DNA from: Allohahella sp002354735
GTDB taxonomy: Bacteria; Pseudomonadota; Gammaproteobacteria; Pseudomonadales; Oleiphilaceae
Length of the DNA stretch: 64,000 bases
Assembly: GCF_047946665.1 (NCBI RefSeq)
Contig: NZ_CP172312.1
Location: forward strand, 4,092,001-4,156,000
Direction of reading: 5' to 3'
This document shows, one piece after another, positions 42,801 to 50,592 of the stretch. Numbering within the stretch: position 1 is the stretch's first letter; each line of letters starts with the position of its first letter. A model generated the notes under the pieces. The model had not been told where the DNA came from. It was given only the letters and a program-made list of their open reading frames with translations, and searched no databases. The position numbers and the translations under genes are program-made.

Positions 42801-44552
42801 CTATTTAGACCAGCTTTTCACCAGCTCGTCATAGTTGACGGTAATCGGCTTGGGCTTCTCGTTGCTCAGCTTCTGTTTCGGAGCACCGTCCTGCTTCAAC
42901 CAATGATCGGCGCTCTTTTCCTCATTCAGCTTTGGACCGAGCTCACCCTGGATACCAGCACGCTCGAGACGTGACAGTACTTTTTCCTGAGCTTCACACA
43001 GTGAATCCATGGCTGCCTGCGGGGTTTTGGCACCGGAGGACGCATCACCGATGTTCTGCCACCAGAGCTGAGCCAGCTTTGGATAGTCAGGGACGTTGGT
43101 GCCGGTTGGCGTCCACTGTACACGGGCAGGCGATCGATAGAATTCGACGAGTCCGCCCAGCTTCGGCGCACGTTCTGTGAAGCTTTCATCCTGAATGGTC
43201 GACTCCCGCACGAAGGTCAGACCGACATGCGATTTTTTCACATCCACCGTTTTCGAAGTGACGAACTGGGCGTAAAGCCAGGCCGCCTTGGCTCGCTCGA
43301 TCGGTGTGGACTTCATCAGCGTCCATGAGCCGGCATCCTGATAGCCCAGCTTCATGCCTTCCTGCCAATAAGCGCCGCGAGGCGAGGGCGCCATACGCCA
43401 CTTGGGCGAACCGTCCTCGTTCACTACCGGGATGCCGTCCTTGACCATGTCAGCCGTGAACGCGGTATACCAGAAAATCTGCTGGGCCACGTTGCCTTGC
43501 GCGGGCACAGGACCGGCTTCGCCGAACACCATGCCAGCCGCTTCAGGCGGTGCGTACTTGTTCAGCCAGTCGATGTACTTGGCGATGGAGTAGACCGCGG
43601 CCGGCGAGTTGGTCGCACCGCCTCTGGCCATACAGGAGCCTGTAGGCTGGCTCTTGTCATTAACGCGGATGCCCCACTCGTCGACGGGCAGGCCGTTAGG
43701 CAGACCCTTGTCGCCGGCACCGGCCATTGATAGCCAGGCATCGGTAAAACGCCAGCCAAGCGATGGATCCTTCTTGCCGTAGTCCATGTGTCCGTAGACT
43801 TTCTGGCCGTCGATCTCACGGCCGGTAAAGAACTCTGCAATATCTTCATAGGCAGACCAATTGACCGGAACACCGAGTTCATAGCCATACTTCTTCTTGA
43901 AGTCGGCCTTGTTCTTCTCGTCGTTGAACCAGTCATACCTGAACCAGTACAGGTTGGCGAACTGCTGGGTGGGCAGCTGATAAATCTTGTCATCCGGTGC
44001 CGTGGTGAACGAGATGCCAACGAAATCCTCGATATCCAGCGTGGGCGAGGTGACATCCTTGCCTTCACCTTTCATCCAGTCGGTGAGGTTACGCACCTGC
44101 TGATAACGCCAGTGCGTCCCAATCAGGTCTGAATCATTGACGTAGGCGTCGTAGATATTTTCGCCGGATTGCATCTGGGTCTGCAGTTTTTCGACGACGT
44201 CTCCTTCACCGATCAGGTCATGAGTCACCTTGATCCCGGTGATTTTGGTGAATGCATCGGCGAGAACTTTCGATTCATATTCGTGCGTGGCAATGGTTTC
44301 TGAAACGACTTTGATGTCCATACCCTTGAACGGTTTGGCGGCTTCGATGAACCACTGCATCTCTTTCTTCTGCTCTTCCTTGCTCAGAGAAGAAAGTTCA
44401 CCAATCTCCTTGTTGAGGAAATTCTCGGCAGCCTTCATGTCTGCGATCGATGGCGTCGAGATCGCCATGCAGATGGCTGCCGGCAGCAGTGCACGCCTCA
44501 GCATGTACTTTGCCGGACTCGCTTTCGATTGTTTCTCATGTACTTCTATCAT
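42801..44552 (-). CDS. glpV: Glycerol ABC transporter substrate-binding protein
   Basis: A 583-residue periplasmic binding protein, the last gene of a glycerol ABC uptake operon like GlpSTPQV of Rhizobium. The signal peptide lies at about residues 20-37 (ending PSIA) after a basic N-terminus, and the mature protein has the large type-I sugar-binding fold. Stretches such as DIEDFVGISFTTAPDDKIYQLP and FWYTAFTADMVKDG are typical of the large GlpV-like solute receptors. GAGGAA seven or eight bases before ATG 44552 supports that start over the open frame reaching 44675. A strong terminator follows. Glycerol as ligand is inferred from the operon. Confidence 0.9.
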   Translation of the reverse strand: MIEVHEKQSKASPAKYMLRRALLPAAICMAISTPSIADMKAAENFLNKEIGELSSLSKEEQKKEMQWFIEAAKPFKGMDIKVVSETIATHEYESKVLADAFTKITGIKVTHDLIGEGDVVEKLQTQMQSGENIYDAYVNDSDLIGTHWRYQQVRNLTDWMKGEGKDVTSPTLDIEDFVGISFTTAPDDKIYQLPTQQFANLYWFRYDWFNDEKNKADFKKKYGYELGVPVNWSAYEDIAEFFTGREIDGQKVYGHMDYGKKDPSLGWRFTDAWLSMAGAGDKGLPNGLPVDEWGIRVNDKSQPTGSCMARGGATNSPAAVYSIAKYIDWLNKYAPPEAAGMVFGEAGPVPAQGNVAQQIFWYTAFTADMVKDGIPVVNEDGSPKWRMAPSPRGAYWQEGMKLGYQDAGSWTLMKSTPIERAKAAWLYAQFVTSKTVDVKKSHVGLTFVRESTIQDESFTERAPKLGGLVEFYRSPARVQWTPTGTNVPDYPKLAQLWWQNIGDASSGAKTPQAAMDSLCEAQEKVLSRLERAGIQGELGPKLNEEKSADHWLKQDGAPKQKLSNEKPKPITVNYDELVKSWSK

Positions 44553-44620
44553 TGTTGTTATTCCTCTGACTTCCTCAGGAACGGAATGCCTGTGACATTC
44601 CAGGTTTGACTCTTTCAGTT

Positions 44621-44911
44621 CTACACAAAAACAAAGATCAGCACGGCAACGATGCCAGAAAGTCCGGTCGCCCACCAGAGATCAGCTGTAGTAGTTGCCA
44701 ACCAGCCAAGATGCACGAAGGCGCTCGCCAGCAGGGAGAGGAACAGCCGGTCCCCCCGTGTAGTTTCGAATCGAAGTATGCCGACTCGTGGATTGCCGCC
44801 AGGGCTGAAGTATTCCCATACGCTCATGGCAATGATGAGCAGGAGAATAACACCAAAAAATGTGGCTGTGGGTTGCGTCCACGCCATCCAGGAGAGGTCA
44901 AACGCGTCCAA
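44621..44911 (-). CDS. DUF2160 small membrane protein of the glycerol transporter operon
   Basis: A protein of about 96 residues with two or three membrane helices (about 10-30, 55-75 and 78-96). WMAWTQPTATFF and GDRLFLSLLASAFVHLGW match the DUF2160 family, which recurs between the permease and binding-protein genes of glycerol ABC operons. Translation probably begins at TTG 44911, seven bases after AAGGGG; TTG 44917 is less well placed. It overlaps the glpQ 3' end by 14 bases. Its role is unknown, perhaps a small transporter subunit. Confidence 0.8.
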   Translation of the reverse strand: MDAFDLSWMAWTQPTATFFGVILLLIIAMSVWEYFSPGGNPRVGILRFETTRGDRLFLSLLASAFVHLGWLATTTADLWWATGLSGIVAVLIFVFV

Positions 44912-45704
44912 GAGCAAACCCCTTCGCTATGTAGTTGCGAACAAAATAAATGACAAGCGCGCCCGGAATGATGGTCAGAGCGCCGGCTGCTGCCAGCACA
45001 CCCCAATCCAGTCCGGATGCACTCACGGTGCGGGTCATGACAGCTGCAATTGGCTTGGCCTCGGTAACGGTGAGGGTGCGGGCCAGCAACAGTTCAACCC
45101 AGGAGAACATGAAACAGAAGAAGGCCGCCACACCGATACCGGAGCCGATCAGCGGCGTGAAGATCTTCACGAAGAAGCGCGGAAACGAATAACCATCGAT
45201 GTATGCGGTCTCGTCGATTTCCTTCGGTATGCCGGACATGAAGCCTTCCAGAATCCAGACTGCCAGGGGCACGTTGAACAGACAGTGTGCCAGTGCGACG
45301 GCAATGTGCGTGTCGATGAGTCCGAAGGCTGAGTACAGCTGGAAGAATGGCAGCGCGAATACGGCGGGCGGTGCCATGCGGTTGGTCAGCAGCCAGAAAA
45401 ACAGATGCTTGTCACCCAGAAAGCGGTAGCGGGAAAACGCATAGGCTGCGGGCAGTGCGACGGCCACTGCAAGTATCGTGTTGAGGACCACATAGATGAT
45501 CGAATTCACATACCCCATATACCACGACGGATCAGTCAGTATGTGCTTGTAGTTCGCCAGCGTCGGATTCTCTGGAAACAGCGTGAAACTGTAGAGAATT
45601 TCCTGATTGGTCTTGAAACTCATGTTGATAAGCCAGTAGATCGGCAACAACAGGAACACAATGTAGAGCGTTGGCACCAGCCAGCGCAGGGATACCTTCT
45701 TCAT
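44898..45704 (-). CDS. glpQ: Glycerol ABC transporter permease
   Basis: A 268-residue inner-membrane permease with six helices, of the MalG-like binding-protein-dependent transport family. The EAA loop reads EGFMSGIPKEIDETAYIDGYSFPRFFVKIFTPL, here split as EIDETAYIDG with the conserved Gly, which docks to the ATPases. It overlaps glpP by four bases (ATGA). Named by operon analogy with GlpQ. Confidence 0.9.
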   Translation of the reverse strand: MKKVSLRWLVPTLYIVFLLLPIYWLINMSFKTNQEILYSFTLFPENPTLANYKHILTDPSWYMGYVNSIIYVVLNTILAVAVALPAAYAFSRYRFLGDKHLFFWLLTNRMAPPAVFALPFFQLYSAFGLIDTHIAVALAHCLFNVPLAVWILEGFMSGIPKEIDETAYIDGYSFPRFFVKIFTPLIGSGIGVAAFFCFMFSWVELLLARTLTVTEAKPIAAVMTRTVSASGLDWGVLAAAGALTIIPGALVIYFVRNYIAKGFALGRV

Positions 45705-46588
45705 GCCTCGTCCCCCTTCGGTGGCTTTTCAGCGTCATAATTAGTCATGACGGTGTAGAACACCCATGACAGCAGCAGAATGATGAGGAAGTACACCAGT
45801 GACATCGCAGCAGCCGGACCCAGATCGAATTGCCCGATCGCCATCTTCACCAGATCGATCGACAGGAAGGTAGTGGAGTTGCCCGGCCCGCCGCCAGTGA
45901 GCACGAATGGCTCGGTGTAGATCATGAAGGAGTCCATGAAGCGCAGGAGCACGGCGATGAGCAGTACGCGATTCATTTTCGGCAATTGTATGTAGCGGAA
46001 GACCTTCCATCGCGACGCGCCGTCGATGCGTGCGGCCTGGTAGTACGCATCGGGAATCGAAGACAGGCCAGCGTAGCACAGCAGCACCACCAGGCTGGTC
46101 CAGTGCCAGACGTCCATGACCACGATGGTGATCCAGGCGTCGAGTGCGTTGGTGGCGTAGTTGTAGTCGATGCCGAGACTCGCAAGCGAGTATCCAAGCA
46201 ACCCGATATCCGCTCGGCCGAACACCTGCCAGATGGTGCCCACCACGTTCCAGGGAATGAGCAGGGGCAGGGCCATGAGCACCAGGCAGATTGGCACCCC
46301 GATGCCCTTCTTGGGCATGCACAACGCAATCATGATGCCCAGCGGCACTTCAATGGCGAGAATGAGAAAGGAGAACCCCAAGTTGCGCATCAGCGCGTTA
46401 TGGAAGCGCTCCGACTGCAGCACATCACTGAACCATTCGGTGCCTGCCCAGAAGAACTGGTTGCCACCAAAGGTGTCCTGCACGGAGTAATTGACGACGG
46501 TCATCAGCGGAATCACGGCGCTGAGGGCGACAAGAATGACGACCGGAATGACGAGAAACCAGGCTTTGTTGTTATAGGTTTGTTGCAT
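45701..46588 (-). CDS. glpP: Glycerol ABC transporter permease
   Basis: A 295-residue MalF-like permease with six helices. The EAA motif is visible at SIPDAYYQAARIDGASRWKV. ATG 46588 begins one base after the TAA stop of the upstream ATPase gene, with CAGGG as ribosome binding site; the GTG at 46612 would force a 23-base overlap and is less likely. It partners GlpQ to form the transport channel. Confidence 0.9.
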   Translation of the reverse strand: MQQTYNNKAWFLVIPVVILVALSAVIPLMTVVNYSVQDTFGGNQFFWAGTEWFSDVLQSERFHNALMRNLGFSFLILAIEVPLGIMIALCMPKKGIGVPICLVLMALPLLIPWNVVGTIWQVFGRADIGLLGYSLASLGIDYNYATNALDAWITIVVMDVWHWTSLVVLLCYAGLSSIPDAYYQAARIDGASRWKVFRYIQLPKMNRVLLIAVLLRFMDSFMIYTEPFVLTGGGPGNSTTFLSIDLVKMAIGQFDLGPAAAMSLVYFLIILLLSWVFYTVMTNYDAEKPPKGDEA

Positions 46589-46589
46589 C

Positions 46590-47678
46590 TTAGCTGCCCT
46601 GAGACCTGACAATGTGATTGTTCAGATAGACGCCGACTTTATCCGGGTTGAACAGGAAGTCGGCATCAGCTGGTAAGGACTGATCCTCCGGAACGAGGCT
46701 GTTGATAATGGCGCCACTCTCATCGCCCTGAAGCGTGCCCCTCACGATCCGGAAGCGACCGATATCCTCGACCTCCCTGATCTGTACTGGCAGGCCCTGA
46801 CCACGCTCGACGACCTGAATGTATTCAGGTCGAATACCGAGCTCGACCTTGCCGCTTAGCGCCGGATATTGCTGCGTAAGTATCGTTTCGTGCTGGCCGA
46901 GCCTCGCGCGATTGCCTTCGATAGTCGTTGGCAGGATGTTCATGCCTGGCGAGCCGATGAAATAGCCGACAAAGGTGTGAGCGGGTTTTTCGAAGAGTTC
47001 TTCAGGCGTCCCTATCTGTACCACTTCGCCCTCGTACATTACGACTACCTTGTTGGCAAAGGTCAGCGCCTCGGTCTGGTCATGAGTCACGTAAATCATG
47101 GTGTGACCAAACTGGCTGTGCAGCTCACGCAGCTTGCTTCTGAGCTGCCATTTCAGATGAGGGTCGATTACGGTGAGCGGTTCATCGAACAGGATGGCAT
47201 TGACATCGTAGCGCACCAGGCCGCGGCCCAGTGAGATCTTCTGTTTGTCATCCGCTGTAAGGTTGCGGGCTTTTCGATCCGCCTTGCCCTGCAGTTCCAG
47301 TATATCGAGCATCTTGTGCACGCGCGCGGCGATTTCGTTTTTAGCGAGGCCCCGGTTCACCAGTGGGAAGGCGAGATTTTCGCGCACCGTCATCGTGTCG
47401 TAGATGACCGGAAACTGAAAGACCTGCGCAATGTCACGTTGCTCCGGTGGGAGCCTGGTTACGTCCCGGTCGTTAAACAGGATCTGGCCGCGCGAGGGCA
47501 CCAGAAGACCGGAGATAATGTTGAGCAGCGTTGTCTTGCCACAGCCGGAGGGGCCAAGGAGGGCATAGGCGCCACCGTCCTCCCACACGTGGTCGATCGA
47601 CTTGAGTGCAAAGTCCTCCGGACCCTTAGGATCCGGATGATAACTATGAGCAAGATTATTGAGCGTAATGCTGGCCAT
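46590..47678 (-). CDS. glpT: Glycerol ABC transporter ATPase with degenerate signature
   Basis: A 362-residue ATP-binding subunit. Walker A is GPSGCGKTT and Walker B is ILFDEPLTVID. The ABC signature, normally LSGGQ, reads LTADDKQKISLGRGL, so this half-site is degenerate. The C-terminal MalK-like regulatory domain contains LGIRPEYIQVVERG. ATG 47678 matches the family N-terminus (MASITLNNLAHSY); the frame is open to 47774 but that would overlap glpS. It presumably forms a heterodimer with GlpS. Confidence 0.9.
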   Translation of the reverse strand: MASITLNNLAHSYHPDPKGPEDFALKSIDHVWEDGGAYALLGPSGCGKTTLLNIISGLLVPSRGQILFNDRDVTRLPPEQRDIAQVFQFPVIYDTMTVRENLAFPLVNRGLAKNEIAARVHKMLDILELQGKADRKARNLTADDKQKISLGRGLVRYDVNAILFDEPLTVIDPHLKWQLRSKLRELHSQFGHTMIYVTHDQTEALTFANKVVVMYEGEVVQIGTPEELFEKPAHTFVGYFIGSPGMNILPTTIEGNRARLGQHETILTQQYPALSGKVELGIRPEYIQVVERGQGLPVQIREVEDIGRFRIVRGTLQGDESGAIINSLVPEDQSLPADADFLFNPDKVGVYLNNHIVRSQGS

Positions 47679-47682
47679 TGGC

Positions 47683-48840
47683 TTAGTCCCGACTGCTGGG
47701 CTGGATGGAAGGCTGGACGGAGGGCTGCATAGAATGCTGGCGGCTCTCCAGGCCGGCGGCAACAAGCGCACCATCGAGGCTGAAGATCAGCAACTTACCG
47801 GTGGGGATGCGTAAGACCATTTCGGCGCCTGGCACCACGTGGACGATACCGTGCAGGAGGGCCACGAGATGCTGTCCTCGGTATTCGCAGTGAACGAAGC
47901 TTTCGGAGCCAGTGATTTCGAAGGTCTTGATCACGACGGGCAGCCTCAGGATATCCGGTTCATTACCCTGCCCAGGCGTCTCGAAAGCCGCATGATGTGG
48001 CCTGATGCCAAGGCGGTAATTGCCGTCCTGCAATGCTCCCGAGATCAGGCGGTCTGCCAGATTGGAAAGAGATGCTTCGCGTTCGCCGACGCTGACCGTT
48101 GAGCCATGTATCACGGCATCAAGAACATTGAGTGGCGGCTCTGAGAAAGTCTGCGCTGTTATGAGGTCAGCGGGGCGATTATACACATCCAGGGTTGGTC
48201 CGAACTGGGTCAAGCGGCCCTTGCTCAGCGTGGCTGTGTTGCCGCCGAGCAGTAGAGCTTCCATCGGTTCGGTCGTCGCATAGACGAACACAGCCCCAGA
48301 AGCTGCAAACATACGCGGGAGCTCGACCCTGAGCTCCTCACGGAGCTTGAAATCGAGATTGGCTAACGGCTCGTCGAGCAATACGAGATCCGCATCCTTG
48401 ACCAGTGCACGAGCAAGAGCGGTACGTTGTTGCTGCCCACCCGAAAGTTCTTCCGGCTTGCGGTTGAGCATTGGCTTGAGCTGAAGAAGTTCCGCGGCCT
48501 GCTCAACGCGTCTGCTGATTTCCTTGGCATCCACACCGGCAATTCGTAGTGGCGACGCAATGTTGTCGAATACGCTCAGGCTGGGATAGTTGATAAACTG
48601 TTGATAGACCATCGCGACCTTACGCTTCTGGACCGGTACGCCAAGGACGGATTTACCGTCCATGCGGATATCACCAGATGTCGGCCGATCGAGGCCTGCC
48701 ATGAGCCGCATAAGGCTGGTCTTGCCAGCGAGGGTCGGTCCGAGGAGTACATTGAGACTGCCGCGTTCCAGTGACATGCTGACATCGCGAATGTGATCTA
48801 CGCGGTCAACAGTCTTGCACACCGAGTGCAGTTCGAGCAT
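47683..48840 (-). CDS. glpS: Glycerol ABC transporter ATPase
   Basis: A 385-residue ATP-binding subunit. Walker A is GPTLAGKTS, the signature is LSGGQQQRTALARAL (intact) and Walker B is LVLLDEPLANLD. The MalK-like C-terminal domain ends in a Ser/Gln/Pro-rich tail with three SxQPS-like repeats. GGAGA six bases upstream supports ATG 48840. It lies 73 bases after glpD on the same strand. Confidence 0.92.
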   Translation of the reverse strand: MLELHSVCKTVDRVDHIRDVSMSLERGSLNVLLGPTLAGKTSLMRLMAGLDRPTSGDIRMDGKSVLGVPVQKRKVAMVYQQFINYPSLSVFDNIASPLRIAGVDAKEISRRVEQAAELLQLKPMLNRKPEELSGGQQQRTALARALVKDADLVLLDEPLANLDFKLREELRVELPRMFAASGAVFVYATTEPMEALLLGGNTATLSKGRLTQFGPTLDVYNRPADLITAQTFSEPPLNVLDAVIHGSTVSVGEREASLSNLADRLISGALQDGNYRLGIRPHHAAFETPGQGNEPDILRLPVVIKTFEITGSESFVHCEYRGQHLVALLHGIVHVVPGAEMVLRIPTGKLLIFSLDGALVAAGLESRQHSMQPSVQPSIQPSSRD

Positions 48841-48913
48841 AAGCTTCTCCGCAGGATGACGGACCTACACCGCCACCAATATTATTGTTATTGCCAATGA
48901 TCCAGGACCATTG

Positions 48914-50479
48914 CTACCGGACGGCCTGATCGCTCATGAAGCGCTCGAGTTCGTCGCACTGAATTCCGGTTATCGAAAGTCCCAGCTTACTGCGCCGCCA
49001 GAGCACATCATCGGCAACGCGCGCCCATTCATGTTTCATGAGGTAGCTCACCTCAGCCGCCGCCAGCGTGGTGCCGGATGCTTCATCGCCACCAAATTGC
49101 TGACCAAGATCTTCTACGCTGGCCGCGTTACCCAACAGGGTCGCGACCCTGGTGCCGTAAGCCCGTACAAGCCGCCGGCACAATGGCTCGCTGAGAAAAG
49201 GATATCTCGACATTGTGAGCCTGACCTGTTCCTCATACCCCGTCGCAGGAAAATCACCACCAGGTAACACTGCATCGTGGGTCCAGGCTGGCCCCTTGCT
49301 ACCGAGTACTTTCTCGATATTTTCGAGAGCTTCTTCGGCTAGACGACGATACGTGGTCAGTTTCCCACCAAAAATGTTCAAAAGTCGAGCTTCTTTTGTA
49401 TTAATTTTTTCTTTTTTGTTCGTATTCTTTCCATTTGTAGCAGATTTCACTGGTGCAAGTCGAATGACGTAGTCTCGGGTGGCCTCCTGGGCCTTCGACG
49501 CACCATCATCGAACAAGGGTCTGACACCGGAGTAGGTCCACACGATCTGATCCTGGGTGACCGGCTTCTCAAAGTATTCCGAGGCGGCCCTGCAAAGATA
49601 ATCGATTTCCTCCTGACTGATCTTCACTTCACCGAGGTCGCCCTCGTAGTCCCTGTCAGTCGTGCCTATCAGGGTAAAGTCATTCTCGTAGGGAATCGCA
49701 AAGATAATCCGGTCGTCAGCGTTCTGGAAGATGTAGGCGCGGTCGTGATTGAAAAGCTTCTTCACCACGATATGGCTGCCCTGAACCAGTCGAACCTGCT
49801 GACGTCGACCCGGCGACTGCACGTTGAGCACTCGATCGACCCACGGCCCCGCAGCATTTACTATCATCCTGGCGGTCACTGTACGCGGGCCCGGCATGTC
49901 TTTTTCCTGCAGCTGTATGTGCCACAGTCCCTCGTTCTGTTCCAGGCCGACGCATCGGGTGCGGGTCATTATTTTTGCACCGCGGTCTGCGGCATCACGT
50001 GCATTCAGCACAACCAATCTGGCATCGTTGACCCAGCAATCGGAGTATTCGAACGCGCGGCGGAACTGCTTCTTGAGCGGCTTGCCGACCTCGTTGCTAT
50101 CGAGCAGAAGACTTCGTGTCGCCGGCAGTTCATCGCGACCGCCGATATGATCGTAGAGGAACAGGCCGACGCGAAGTAGCCAGGCGGGTCGGAGGCCTTC
50201 GTGGTGGGGAAGAATGAAGCGAAGCGGCCAGATGATATGAGGTGCTGAGCGCCATAGTAACTCACGCTCCTTGAGTGCCTCGCGAACCAGACGGAATTCG
50301 AAGAATTCCAGATATCTGAGGCCGCCGTGAATCAGCTTCGTAGACCATGATGAGGTGCCGCTGGCAAGATCATTCATCTCGCACAGACCGACCGCGTACC
50401 CACGGCCCGCAGCATCTCTGGCGATCCCGCAGCCATTGATGCCGCCTCCAATCACAAAAACGTCATAGTCGGGATTCAT
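48914..50479 (-). CDS. glpD: Glycerol-3-phosphate dehydrogenase
   Basis: GlpD is the FAD-dependent, membrane-associated enzyme that oxidises glycerol-3-phosphate to dihydroxyacetone phosphate and passes electrons to quinone. The 521-residue protein starts with the FAD loop FVIGGGINGCGIARDAAGRG. It has SSWSTKLIHGGLRYLE, IVNAAGPWVD, LIGTTDRDYEGD, YSGVRPLFDD and IFGGKLTTYRRLAE. Residues about 346-362 form an unusual Lys/Asn-rich insert encoded by very AT-rich DNA (see findings). GGAGAG supports ATG 50479. It is the first gene of the glycerol operon and divergent from fadE. Glycerol kinase is not in the window. Confidence 0.95.
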   Translation of the reverse strand: MNPDYDVFVIGGGINGCGIARDAAGRGYAVGLCEMNDLASGTSSWSTKLIHGGLRYLEFFEFRLVREALKERELLWRSAPHIIWPLRFILPHHEGLRPAWLLRVGLFLYDHIGGRDELPATRSLLLDSNEVGKPLKKQFRRAFEYSDCWVNDARLVVLNARDAADRGAKIMTRTRCVGLEQNEGLWHIQLQEKDMPGPRTVTARMIVNAAGPWVDRVLNVQSPGRRQQVRLVQGSHIVVKKLFNHDRAYIFQNADDRIIFAIPYENDFTLIGTTDRDYEGDLGEVKISQEEIDYLCRAASEYFEKPVTQDQIVWTYSGVRPLFDDGASKAQEATRDYVIRLAPVKSATNGKNTNKKEKINTKEARLLNIFGGKLTTYRRLAEEALENIEKVLGSKGPAWTHDAVLPGGDFPATGYEEQVRLTMSRYPFLSEPLCRRLVRAYGTRVATLLGNAASVEDLGQQFGGDEASGTTLAAAEVSYLMKHEWARVADDVLWRRSKLGLSITGIQCDELERFMSDQAVR

Positions 50480-50592
50480 TGGCTCTCCACTCTCTGTATC
50501 AGATCCGCAGGCTCATCCACAGACCAGGCGTCGAGCGTAATCACCCTGACTCTTCCTTCCCCCCCACCTGATTATCGTTCGTGGAGATTGCT

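Noticed and set aside
45830..46609. 259-codon plus-strand frame opposite glpP
   Set aside because: Antisense of a membrane permease gene; hydrophilic His/Asp-rich product typical of such shadows.
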